From positions 744,001-808,000 of the forward strand of contig NZ_QGEG01000001.1 in NCBI RefSeq assembly GCF_003149745.1: 64,000 nt of DNA. Reading direction: 5' to 3'. The DNA comes from Flagellimonas aquimarina. GTDB lineage: Bacteria; Bacteroidota; Bacteroidia; Flavobacteriales; Flavobacteriaceae. The first letter of the stretch is position 1, and each line of letters starts with the position of its first letter. The notes beneath the pieces were generated by a model that worked only from the letters and a program-made list of their open reading frames with translations, did no database searches and was not told the DNA's origin. This document shows, piece after piece, positions 53,639 to 61,947 of the stretch. The position numbers and the translations under genes are program-made.

Positions 53639-54163
53639 ATGACGACCAAACTCTTAAAATCAATGATTGTATTTCTTTTGTTGAGCTTAACAGTGTATAC
53701 ACAGGAATCGAGTAAAAAAGATTACCCACTTCAAGAAGATGTGCAAACAATAGATGGTATTGTTAGGGCTTATTATGATGTTATCTCTGGTCAGGCAGGA
53801 CAGCCAAGAGATTGGAAAAGAGATACGTCATTACATCACCCAGATGCCTTAATAACAATTACGGGAAAAGATGAAAACCATAATCCCTATATCAGAACAC
53901 AGAGTTTATCCGAATATCATGAAAGTTTTGGGGTTCCTAAAAGTGGGTTTTGGGAGTATGAAATCAACAGAGAAACACAAACGTTCGGAAATATTACCCA
54001 CGTTTGGAGCACCTATGAAACAAAAAAAGAAAAAAATGGGCCAGTAACTCAAAGAGGAATAAACAGCATTCAATTATATTATGACGGAAATAGATGGTGG
54101 ATTCTTTCTTGGATGTTTGATAGCGAGAGAACTGATAGTCCTATACCTAAAAAGTACAAATAA
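53639..54163 (+). CDS. Exported NTF2-like protein
   Basis: 174 aa. Signal peptide 1-21 ('..LTVYTQ'). Mature part: 'EDVQTIDGIVRAYYDVISGQAGQPRDWKRDTSLHHPDALI' and 'RGINSIQLYYDGNRWWILSWMFDSE', an NTF2-like fold in which the 'DW.R...L..P.A' start is typical of a group common in Flavobacteria and Cytophagia. Follows site H by 38 bases and may be the last cassette, but has no attC-like site after it; copy 1 of the short intergenic repeat overlaps its stop. Confidence 0.8.
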   Translation: MTTKLLKSMIVFLLLSLTVYTQESSKKDYPLQEDVQTIDGIVRAYYDVISGQAGQPRDWKRDTSLHHPDALITITGKDENHNPYIRTQSLSEYHESFGVPKSGFWEYEINRETQTFGNITHVWSTYETKKEKNGPVTQRGINSIQLYYDGNRWWILSWMFDSERTDSPIPKKYK

Positions 54164-54168
54164 AGGAT
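54151..54168 (+). repeat. Short intergenic repeat, copy 1
   Basis: AAAGTACAAATAAAGGAT, overlapping the stop codon of the NTF2-like gene; 17 of 18 identical to copy 4. Confidence 0.55.
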
Positions 54169-54305
54169 GAAGCTTAAGCATAAATGGGGCTTGGAAAAAA
54201 TTGATTCAGCTTGAATTAAATGGCAAAGAAATCATTTAAATTTTTTATTGAAACAATAATGAAAATTAGAATATACCCCTCTGAAATGACCATAATAAAA
54301 GAAAT

Positions 54306-54330
54306 GACATTTAGATGACATCTAAATGTC
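54306..54330. promoter_or_regulatory. 25-base perfect palindromic operator upstream of the XRE-beta-lactamase gene
   Basis: Arms GACATTTAGATG and CATCTAAATGTC are perfectly complementary around a single A. It ends 24 bases before the -7 element, so it covers the -33 position. Likely the binding site of a dimeric helix-turn-helix protein, most simply the XRE domain of the gene downstream. Confidence 0.7.
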
Positions 54331-54354
54331 GTTATAAAAACATAAGCTTAGGTG

Positions 54355-54362
54355 TAACTTTG
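54355..54362 (+). promoter_or_regulatory. Promoter -7 element of the XRE-beta-lactamase gene
   Basis: TAACTTTG, exact TAnnTTTG, 21 bases before the TTG start at 54384. Confidence 0.55.
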
Positions 54363-54383
54363 TAGTATCAAAAAAATAAAATC

Positions 54384-56156
54384 TTGAAAACCAATTCCAT
54401 AGGAAAAAATTTAATCTATCAAAGAAAATTAAAAGGATATACCCAAGAGCAATTATCTGAAGAAACCAAAGTTACCGTAAGAACCATTCAACGCATAGAA
54501 AAGGGAGAGGTTAATCCTCATCTCAATACTGTAAAGTTATTGGCCAATGCTTTAGGTATAGAGATTGAAGAGCTTATTGTTTTAGATAATCCCAAAGAAG
54601 AGAACATACAAAAGAAGTGGCTTATTCTATTGCACAGTACACCATTTCTAGGGTTTATCATCCCACTGTCTAACATATTATTCCCATTATTTCTATGGAT
54701 TCATAAACGAGAGGATAATAGCATTTATGACGCTCATGGCAGGAAAATTATCAACTTTCAAATTAGTATGACCATCCTTTATATTTTAAGTCTAATTGCC
54801 TTAATAACTATTGAAAAGTGGGGATTTTTCTTTTTTATAGGAGTTATTCCATTTAGCGTTCTAGTAATGCTCATCAATATAATTCGTGTGACAAGTTCTG
54901 GAACGTGTTTTTATCCATTGGCATTTCCTTTTATTGGGAATAAATTAAAAAGTAAATCAGCAGCATTGCTTAGCTTGGCAATCATTGGAATGTTATTTTT
55001 TACCAGTTGTAGCCATACGAATATCGATAATATTGCACGTTTAGATGGCACTTATATTCCTAAGGACTCATTAACAAATAAGGTAAATCAACTCCAAAAA
55101 GATGCCCAAGTGCATGGGATTGCAATTACAGTCTTTAATGATAAAAAACCTGTTTATCAAAATACTTTTGGATACAAAAATGCTCCTGAACAACTTACTC
55201 TTACAGATTCCACGAACGTTTACGGCGCTTCTTTAAGTAAAGCTGTTTTTGGCATGCTTGTTATGAAATTAGTGGAAGATAGTGTCATTGGTTTGGATAC
55301 GCCACTTGAATCGTATTTGTCAAAGAAAATTTATGAATATCAGCCATTAACACGCTGGCATGATAACTATTCAGATTTAAAAACTGACAGTTTATATCAT
55401 AAGATTACAGCAAGAATGTGCCTAGCACATACCACAGGATTTAATAATTGGAGGTTTTTTGAGTCTGATAGAAAGTTAAGAGTGAATTTTGAACCAGGAA
55501 CAAAATACTTCTATAGCGGCGAAGGTTTAGTATACCTTCAGGTTGTTTTAGAAAAAATTACGGGTAAAGGTCTTGATGAGCTGGCTCAAGAATATATTTT
55601 CAAGCCTTTAGGAATGAACGATACATCCTATCAATGGCAACCAAGATTTGAAAAAGACTTCGCTCATGGGCATAATACCAAGGGGGAACCTTATGGCAAA
55701 GACATCGATAATGAACCTAGATCGGCCAGTACGATGGAAACAACGGCGAGTGATTACACAAAATTTCTTACTGCTGTGTTGAATGGCCAAATATTAAGTA
55801 AAACCTCTTATGATGAAATGTTTAGTCCTCAAATTAGAATTAAATCCTTAGCACATTTTGGTCCCAATGCTAAAACTACAACCAATAAATATGACGCCAT
55901 TAATCTAAGCTGTGGGTTAACATGGTTGTATTTTGATACACCATACGGAAAGGCAGTCACTAAAAGTGGTCATGGAGATGGATTTCAACATTATTCCATT
56001 TTATTTCCTGAAACAGGAAAAGGCATTTTAATCATGACTAATAGTGACAATGGAGAAAGTATCTATAAAGAGTTGTTGGAAGTTGCTTTAGCTGATAGTT
56101 ATACGCCATGGGAATGGTCTAACTACATTCCTTATGATCAAAAGCCTAATAAATAA
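54384..56156 (+). CDS. Fusion of XRE-type HTH regulator, membrane domain and class C beta-lactamase-like serine hydrolase
   Basis: 590 aa, TTG start 54384 placed by the promoter. Residues 6-66: XRE HTH ('IGKNLIYQRKLKGYTQEQLSEETKVTVRTIQRIEKG'). Residues 78-190: DUF4870-like region with three or more helices. Residues 192-210: a lipoprotein-type signal ('LLSLAIIGMLFFTSCS', C209). Residues 215-590: serine hydrolase with SxxK (S283-K286, 'GASLSKAVFG'), 'YFYSGEGLVYLQ' in the YxN position and 'KSGHGDGFQHY' near the end. The internal lipobox suggests two formerly separate genes now in one frame. Role unknown; self-regulation through the upstream palindrome is inferred. Confidence 0.85.
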   Translation: MKTNSIGKNLIYQRKLKGYTQEQLSEETKVTVRTIQRIEKGEVNPHLNTVKLLANALGIEIEELIVLDNPKEENIQKKWLILLHSTPFLGFIIPLSNILFPLFLWIHKREDNSIYDAHGRKIINFQISMTILYILSLIALITIEKWGFFFFIGVIPFSVLVMLINIIRVTSSGTCFYPLAFPFIGNKLKSKSAALLSLAIIGMLFFTSCSHTNIDNIARLDGTYIPKDSLTNKVNQLQKDAQVHGIAITVFNDKKPVYQNTFGYKNAPEQLTLTDSTNVYGASLSKAVFGMLVMKLVEDSVIGLDTPLESYLSKKIYEYQPLTRWHDNYSDLKTDSLYHKITARMCLAHTTGFNNWRFFESDRKLRVNFEPGTKYFYSGEGLVYLQVVLEKITGKGLDELAQEYIFKPLGMNDTSYQWQPRFEKDFAHGHNTKGEPYGKDIDNEPRSASTMETTASDYTKFLTAVLNGQILSKTSYDEMFSPQIRIKSLAHFGPNAKTTTNKYDAINLSCGLTWLYFDTPYGKAVTKSGHGDGFQHYSILFPETGKGILIMTNSDNGESIYKELLEVALADSYTPWEWSNYIPYDQKPNK

Positions 56157-56374
56157 AAAGCAGCAATGTTAATCAGATACATTTTATAAATATCGAGGCA
56201 GAATATTGTAAGGAAATTATGCCTTAAAACTTCAACAAAATTAAATAACGGGCTTTAGAATTAAGCAGCTAACTTCATTGTTTTCATTTTCCTCACTTTA
56301 AAAATTCTACAATCGATTATCTTTAGAGAATAACGAAAACCTAACTAGGTTCTATTTGTATTCAACACACTCAT

Positions 56375-57133
56375 ATGTCAAAAATTTTTGGAAAAATTCG
56401 ACGTACATTATTGAAAGAAAATAGATTTAGCAAGTATTTACTTTATGTCTTAGGAGAGGTGGTACTTGTGGTTATTGGAATTTTGATTGCGCTGCAAATC
56501 AACAATTGGAACGAGGCGAGAAAACAAAGTATCAAAGAGGAAGGGTTACTGGTTGCTCTAGTAGAGGACTTTGAAGAGAACAAAATTAGAATTGAGGAAG
56601 CCATAAGCAAGGAAAAGGACATGATCGAGATGAGCAAGTCCTTAATAGGCGCAATGCAATCGGACCAAAAAGATGTGAACACAGACTCCATTAGATTCTG
56701 GGTCGCTTCAGGGGCCAAATCATGGTGGAAAGCACAATTTGTAACTGGCACTTATGATGCCATGGTAAGTTCCGGTAAAATTGAAATTCTAGAAAGCGAT
56801 GACCTGAAAAGAATTTTATCCCAATTTGCTGCAGATATCGATTCAGGTTTTGAGGACCATGAAGAATCTATGAGTTATTTGGTCGAGATGAACAGAATAT
56901 CCGCTGATGTTGCTCCCGCGGTACTTCATGACATTCAACGTGAAGAACTTGGTGTTTCAGCAAGTAGTAAAGACTTTGATGCGTCAGTTAAGAAATTAAT
57001 TGGGAATAACGCCTATCTGGGATTGTTGATTTCAAAGACATGGCTAGAAACCCTTAGAGTTGGTTATCAAGAAAAACTACTGGTCTATATTGATGAAATA
57101 CTTACAATTTGCAAAGCGGAACAAAATAAATAA
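56375..57133 (+). CDS. DUF6090 family protein
   Basis: 252 aa. N-terminus 'FGKIRRTLLKENRFSKYLLYVLGEVVLVVIGILIALQINNWNEARK' is the hallmark of DUF6090: a short cytoplasmic lead, a single helix and then an 'NNWN' turn. The rest is a long helical, charged domain with likely coiled coils outside the membrane. Function unknown; such genes occur in multiple copies in flavobacterial genomes. Precedes the serine hydrolase gene by 21 bases. Confidence 0.88.
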   Translation: MSKIFGKIRRTLLKENRFSKYLLYVLGEVVLVVIGILIALQINNWNEARKQSIKEEGLLVALVEDFEENKIRIEEAISKEKDMIEMSKSLIGAMQSDQKDVNTDSIRFWVASGAKSWWKAQFVTGTYDAMVSSGKIEILESDDLKRILSQFAADIDSGFEDHEESMSYLVEMNRISADVAPAVLHDIQREELGVSASSKDFDASVKKLIGNNAYLGLLISKTWLETLRVGYQEKLLVYIDEILTICKAEQNK

Positions 57134-57154
57134 TCAATTGAAAGATAAATATTT

Positions 57155-58411
57155 ATGAAGCGAGCACCATTGATTGTCTTATTGAGCATTGCTTTTTTTT
57201 CCTGCAAAAAAGACCCAACAGTTCAAAAGACCCAAAGGTTTGAAATTTTAAAGGACTCCTTGTCCCATGAGTTGACTGAGATTCAAAGAAAAGGCGATAT
57301 AAAGGGGTTCGGCGTTGCAATTGTCAATGAAGATACCACGCTATATGCCAAGGGGTTCGGCTACTCGACAATTGACCCTGAACAGGCCTATACCAAGAAT
57401 ACAGTCCAAAACATTGCTTCCGTTTCAAAGACGCTCATAGGTATTTCCCTGTTGAAGGCCCAGGAAATGCAAAAACTGAACCTGGAGGATCCAGTGAACA
57501 ACTATTTGCCTTTTGAGGTATTCAATCCTTTTCATCCTGAAGACGCCATAACCATTAGGCAGCTCGCAACTCACACTTCTTCGATCCAAGACGGCGATTT
57601 ATATGGAAAGAAGTCATACATTCTTGAGAATGCAAAGGATACTTTGAGAATCAAGTCGATACCCAGCGCTGAAGAGTTCAATGCTCCCGAATCGGACTTG
57701 GATATGGGCAGATTCTTAGAAAACTTCTTATCGGTGGAAGGCGAGTGGTATCAACAAACGAGTTTTTTAGAGAACAAACCTGGCGAACTCTACGAGTATA
57801 CAAATGTCGGCGCCACTTTGGCAGCCTACATAATAGAAATTGCTACGGGAAGTTCATATGCGGACTTTACCAAAAAACATATTTTGGCGCCCTTAGAAAT
57901 GGCTTCATCTGACTGGAACACAGCTGAGTTGGATACTACCCACCTTACCCAACTTTTTACCGTTGATGGCAAACAAATACCAAGCTATAAATTAATTACC
58001 TACCCTGACGGCGGACTAATAACTTCGGTCGATGACAAAGCAAAATATCTTTCTGAGATTATTAAAGGATTTTCAGGAAACGGCAAACTTTTAACGGAAA
58101 AGAGTTATAAACTTTTCTTTACCAAGTTTCTTTCAGAAAACAATTTCGAGGGGGAGCGAGACACGGATAGACCGTTTGACGATGAATATAACAGTGGACT
58201 CTTTATTGGGCACACTCCTATTGGACAGGTAGGTCATATGGGGGGAGATCCCGGGGTATCAACATTTATGTTCTTTGATCCAAATACTAAAATTGGAAAG
58301 TTGCTTTTTGTCAATACAGATCTTGATGAGAAAGGTGCTGATCAATTCTACACAATATGGGACAAAATAGGATCATATGAGAAACGAATGAATAAGCAAA
58401 CTGAGAATTGA
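57155..58411 (+). CDS. Serine hydrolase lipoprotein (beta-lactamase/class C type)
   Basis: 418 aa, lipobox 'AFFSCKKD' (C17). Active-site SxxK in 'NIASVSKTLIGISLL' (S89-K92), YxN in 'YEYTNVGATLAAY' and the third motif in 'GHMGGDPGVSTFM'. Family includes beta-lactamases, esterases and D-aminopeptidases, so resistance cannot be assumed. Probably periplasmic. Co-oriented with and close to the DUF6090 gene; its stop overlaps copy 2 of the short repeat. Confidence 0.9.
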   Translation: MKRAPLIVLLSIAFFSCKKDPTVQKTQRFEILKDSLSHELTEIQRKGDIKGFGVAIVNEDTTLYAKGFGYSTIDPEQAYTKNTVQNIASVSKTLIGISLLKAQEMQKLNLEDPVNNYLPFEVFNPFHPEDAITIRQLATHTSSIQDGDLYGKKSYILENAKDTLRIKSIPSAEEFNAPESDLDMGRFLENFLSVEGEWYQQTSFLENKPGELYEYTNVGATLAAYIIEIATGSSYADFTKKHILAPLEMASSDWNTAELDTTHLTQLFTVDGKQIPSYKLITYPDGGLITSVDDKAKYLSEIIKGFSGNGKLLTEKSYKLFFTKFLSENNFEGERDTDRPFDDEYNSGLFIGHTPIGQVGHMGGDPGVSTFMFFDPNTKIGKLLFVNTDLDEKGADQFYTIWDKIGSYEKRMNKQTEN

Positions 58412-58428
58412 AAGTTCAGAAAAAGGAT
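58411..58428 (+). repeat. Short intergenic repeat, copy 2
   Basis: AAAGTTCAGAAAAAGGAT; starts on the last base of the serine hydrolase stop codon. Confidence 0.5.
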
Positions 58429-58456
58429 TCGATATAATGAAATCACTTATTAAAAT

Positions 58457-58714
58457 ATGTTTACAATCAAGAACATTTTCATAGGTTTTGGGTTGATTCT
58501 GGTTGACGTAGCTGTTTACATTTTTTTTGGGTTACTCTTGATGGGTTATGATGATTTTTATGATGAAAGTAAAGGGCCATATTGGAGCTTAGAAAGTATG
58601 ACGAATACGGAAAAAATCACATATATAGGCCTGAACGTTTGGCACGTTATTAACTTCGTAGCTATTGGAATTGTTATCTATAGAATAATCAAACTTGTAA
58701 AAAGCAGACGTTAG
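58457..58714 (+). CDS. Small two-helix membrane protein, unknown
   Basis: 85 aa with two helices ('IGFGLILVDVAVYIFFGLLLMG' and 'VINFVAIGIVIYRIIKLV') and an acidic loop between. No family recognised. Flanked on both sides by copies of the short intergenic repeat, in the same orientation as its neighbours. Confidence 0.7.
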   Translation: MFTIKNIFIGFGLILVDVAVYIFFGLLLMGYDDFYDESKGPYWSLESMTNTEKITYIGLNVWHVINFVAIGIVIYRIIKLVKSRR

Positions 58715-58736
58715 CAACAAAGAACTATGTAAATTC

Positions 58737-58754
58737 AAAGTTCAAATAAACGAT
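58737..58754 (+). repeat. Short intergenic repeat, copy 3
   Basis: AAAGTTCAAATAAACGAT, 23 bases after the small membrane protein gene. Identical over the first 14 bases with copies 4 and 6. Confidence 0.65.
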
Positions 58755-58808
58755 AAGTAAACTGTGGTATTTGATTGAAAATAAGTAAACCAAAGAAAAA
58801 CCTATAGA

Positions 58809-61208
58809 ATGAGGCAAATTTTTAAACTATTTGTAGTTGCAGTTTTCTTTTCCTGTAACGATTCTAAAACTATTCCTGTAAATGAATTTCTAGCAGACGG
58901 ACTTGAAGAGCCTGTTGAAATCGTTAGGGATAAATGGGGCATTAACCATATTTATGCCAAAAACCAACACGACCTGTTTTATGCACAAGGTTATGCAGCA
59001 GCAGCAGACCGGCTTTTTCAGTTTGAGATCTGGCGAAGACAGGCCACGGGTACTGTGGCAGAAATTCTTGGGGAACGGGAATTAAACCGAGATATAGGTA
59101 CACGTCTGTTTAAGTTTAGAGGTGATATGACCACTGAGATGAATCATTACCATGACGATGGCGTTGAAATTATTACAGCTTATACAGATGGCGTAAATGC
59201 CTATATCGATGCTATTTTAAAGACTCCGGAAAAGTTGCCAATCGAGTTTAAACTCCTGGATATACAGCCACAAAAATGGACTCCAGAAATAGTTATTTCA
59301 AGACACCAAGGTTTATTGGGAAACATCGGTCAAGAATTACAAATTGGACGTGCAGTAGCAAAACTTGGCCCAGAAACCGTTAAAGATTTATATTGGCTTC
59401 ATCCAAAGGAACCCAATTTAGCAATTGACCCTAGCATAAATACAGACTTGCTATCGGATGATATTTTAGCATTATACAATGCCTATCGTAAACCTGTGAA
59501 ATTCAAAAAAGATGATATCGTTCCTGTTTATCAAAATACAAAAGAAGAGGAAACAATGTTATCACTTTATGAAGGCAAAAATGATTCTTTGGCCATTGGC
59601 AGTAACAATTGGGTAGTTAAGGGTAGTCGTATGGCAGATGGCAACACCTATATGGCCAACGATCCACATAGAACCATTGCTATACCATCCTTACGTTACA
59701 TGAACCATTTAGTTGCACCAGGGTGGAATGTTATAGGTGGTGGCGAACCAGAAATACCTGGTATTTCCATAGGTCATAATGAATATGGCTCTTGGGGACT
59801 TACCGTTTTTAGAACGGATGGCGAAGATTTATATGTTTATGAACTAAATCCTAATAACCCCAATCAGTATAAATTTAAAGGCGGTTGGGTAGATATGACA
59901 CAAGTTTCTGAAACTATAAAAGTAAAGGGACAAGAAGACCATACCTTACAATTATCTTATACCTTGCATGGACCTGTTACCCATATTGATACCGAAAACA
60001 ATGTGGCCTATGCCGTACGTTGCGCCTGGCTAGAACCAGGAGGGTCTCCATATTTAGCTTCATTGCGTATGGACCAAGCAAAGAATTGGGAAGAATTTCG
60101 GGAAGCTTGTAACTATAGCCATATCCCTGGAGAAAATATGATATGGGCCGATAAAAAGGGACACATAGGCTGGCAAGCTGTAGGCATTGCCCCAATTCGT
60201 AGAAATTTTAGTGGTCTTGTTCCAGTTCCGGGCGATGGGCGCTATGAATGGGACGGCTATTTACCCATCATAGAAAAACCAAACGACTATGATCCAGCCA
60301 AAGGTTTTATTGCTACCGCGAACCAGAATGTAACCTCAGAGGATTATGCCCATTGGGATGCTGTTGGTTTCTCATGGTCAGACCCGTACCGGGGTGACCG
60401 TGTAAACGAAGTGCTAGGGGCAGATAAAAAATTGACCATGGAAGACATGAAGGCCCTACAAACAGATTACCTCTCCATTCCTGCAAGGATTTTAGTTCCT
60501 ATGTTGGAGCATCTCGTTTTTACAGGAAAAGCTGCGGAGGCTAAAAACAGATTAACTAATTGGAATCACAAACTCGAAGCAAGTTCCATTCCTGCCGCCA
60601 TTTATGTAGCTTGGGAAAACCAAATTAAAAAAATGGCGAATGAACAGTTTATTCCCACCAATGGAAAGGGCATAGTTCCCGGAATTCAGATGGCACGAAT
60701 TATGGAGTGGCTTAAAGCGCCTGATGCAAGGTTTGGGGAAAACCCAATTTTAGGTAGAAATAAATTTTTGAACACTGCTTTTAGCAATGGCGTGAACGAC
60801 ATAGAAAAAAACCTCGGATCAGATATGAGCTTATGGCAATATGGACAAAAAAAAAACAAGCACACTTATATGAGGCATGCTTTGAGCGATGTTGTAAATG
60901 ATACAACAAGAGCTAAACTGGATCTTGGGCCATTGCCAAGAGGGGGTAATGCCTATACCCCTGGTTCAACAGGTGGTAATTTAAGACAAAGCAGTGGTGC
61001 TTCTTTTCGTATGATTGTGAATACTGGTGATTGGGATGCTGCGGTGGGCTCCAATGGGCCTGGACAATCTGGTAATCCTGATAGTCCGTTTTATAGTAAC
61101 CTGTTTGAGCCTTGGGCGAAAGATGAATATTTCCCTGTTTACTATTCACGTGGTAAGATTGATTCGGTAGCTATAACCATAAAAAAATTAATCCCTCTAC
61201 GGAAGTAA
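58809..61208 (+). CDS. Penicillin acylase family N-terminal-nucleophile hydrolase
   Basis: 799 aa. Lipobox-like 'VFFSCNDS' (C16). Alpha part 25-260 ('EIVRDKWGINHIYAKNQHDLFYAQGYAAAADRLFQFEIWRRQATG'). Beta part starts at the nucleophile S265 ('LAIGSNNWVVKGSRMADG'); self-cleavage before S265 is the family rule. Further marks 'NDPHR' and 'TANQNV'. Members cleave penicillins or N-acyl homoserine lactones; the substrate here is not known. Exported. Flanked by repeat copies 3 and 4. Confidence 0.92.
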   Translation: MRQIFKLFVVAVFFSCNDSKTIPVNEFLADGLEEPVEIVRDKWGINHIYAKNQHDLFYAQGYAAAADRLFQFEIWRRQATGTVAEILGERELNRDIGTRLFKFRGDMTTEMNHYHDDGVEIITAYTDGVNAYIDAILKTPEKLPIEFKLLDIQPQKWTPEIVISRHQGLLGNIGQELQIGRAVAKLGPETVKDLYWLHPKEPNLAIDPSINTDLLSDDILALYNAYRKPVKFKKDDIVPVYQNTKEEETMLSLYEGKNDSLAIGSNNWVVKGSRMADGNTYMANDPHRTIAIPSLRYMNHLVAPGWNVIGGGEPEIPGISIGHNEYGSWGLTVFRTDGEDLYVYELNPNNPNQYKFKGGWVDMTQVSETIKVKGQEDHTLQLSYTLHGPVTHIDTENNVAYAVRCAWLEPGGSPYLASLRMDQAKNWEEFREACNYSHIPGENMIWADKKGHIGWQAVGIAPIRRNFSGLVPVPGDGRYEWDGYLPIIEKPNDYDPAKGFIATANQNVTSEDYAHWDAVGFSWSDPYRGDRVNEVLGADKKLTMEDMKALQTDYLSIPARILVPMLEHLVFTGKAAEAKNRLTNWNHKLEASSIPAAIYVAWENQIKKMANEQFIPTNGKGIVPGIQMARIMEWLKAPDARFGENPILGRNKFLNTAFSNGVNDIEKNLGSDMSLWQYGQKKNKHTYMRHALSDVVNDTTRAKLDLGPLPRGGNAYTPGSTGGNLRQSSGASFRMIVNTGDWDAAVGSNGPGQSGNPDSPFYSNLFEPWAKDEYFPVYYSRGKIDSVAITIKKLIPLRK

Positions 61209-61250
61209 TAAGTTGACGGGCATTAAAGTAGTGCATGCCCAAAACCATTA

Positions 61251-61268
61251 AAAGTTCAAATAAAGGAT
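61251..61268 (+). repeat. Short intergenic repeat, copy 4
   Basis: AAAGTTCAAATAAAGGAT, 43 bases after the penicillin acylase gene. Confidence 0.65.
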
Positions 61269-61289
61269 AATAGACAAACAAAATCATAA

Positions 61290-61511
61290 ATGAAAAGAGG
61301 CAAAATAGTATTGATGCATATTGGAATATTTATTGTGCTATCAATTCTATTGGTCCTTTTCGCAGAATCTATTTTGATCGTTGTAGCGCCAGGTTTTCAT
61401 CATGTTGAAATGTGGATTGCTTTAATAATATATGGAATACTTGGGATTTTTCTAACTCTTTTAATTTCATGTATAGTATTTCTCATGAAAAAGAAAAAAC
61501 AAGTTCAATAA
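61290..61511 (+). CDS. Small two-helix membrane protein, unknown
   Basis: 73 aa with two helices ('IVLMHIGIFIVLSILLVLFAESILIVV' and 'WIALIIYGILGIFLTLLISCIVFLM') and a basic tail 'KKKKQVQ'. No family recognised. The last codons form part of repeat copy 5. DUF5071 starts 4 bases downstream. Confidence 0.7.
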   Translation: MKRGKIVLMHIGIFIVLSILLVLFAESILIVVAPGFHHVEMWIALIIYGILGIFLTLLISCIVFLMKKKKQVQ

Positions 61512-61517
61512 AACGAT
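61501..61517 (+). repeat. Short intergenic repeat, copy 5 (divergent)
   Basis: AAGTTCAATAAAACGAT overlaps the last codons of one gene and the ATG of the next; one base is shifted compared with the other copies. Confidence 0.4.
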
Positions 61518-61899
61518 GAATATCAATAAGTTAATCCCTAAAGATAAAGGAGACATAGAAACAGCTGAGAAACTGAATAGGTACGCATATGAAGAATTGA
61601 AGCCTATTGTCCCACAACTTTTGACTTGGATTCAAGATATGAATTGGCCTGTATCTCGCCCAGTCGCCAAATATTTGGAATCAATTTCTGAACATTTGAC
61701 TGATGACATAATAAATATTTTGAAAGGGACAGATGAAATATGGAAATATTGGTGCATTCATGTTTTTGGCCTGGATACAGACAAGGCTATTGACCCAAGG
61801 CTAATGAAAGAGTTTAAAAGAATTGCAACTAACCCAACTCAACAGGAAGTAGCTGAGGAGGTACAAGAGTTAGCTGTTGAGCTAATTAGCGAAGAATAA
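61516..61899 (+). CDS. DUF5071 domain protein
   Basis: 127 aa, cytoplasmic. 'INKLIPKDKGDIETAEKLNRYAYEELKPIVPQLLTWIQDMNWPVSRPVAKYLESISEHL' matches DUF5071, an all-helical fold with the 'PKDK.D...A..L' start and the 'W.QD.NWPV' segment. Function unknown; relatives turn up near toxin immunity or in accessory regions, which is only suggestive. Its stop overlaps repeat copy 6. Confidence 0.85.
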   Translation: MNINKLIPKDKGDIETAEKLNRYAYEELKPIVPQLLTWIQDMNWPVSRPVAKYLESISEHLTDDIINILKGTDEIWKYWCIHVFGLDTDKAIDPRLMKEFKRIATNPTQQEVAEEVQELAVELISEE

Positions 61900-61915
61900 A
61901 GTTCAAATAAACGAT
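61898..61915 (+). repeat. Short intergenic repeat, copy 6
   Basis: AAAGTTCAAATAAACGAT, identical to copy 3 over 18 bases; begins inside the DUF5071 stop codon. Confidence 0.65.
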
Positions 61916-61947
61916 TGGGAAGATATAAGGAATAATAACCGAGCAAA

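Noticed and set aside
54384..58411. Classical beta-lactam resistance genes
   Set aside because: SxxK and YxN-type motifs only place them in the broad serine hydrolase family; no feature shows beta-lactam hydrolysis.
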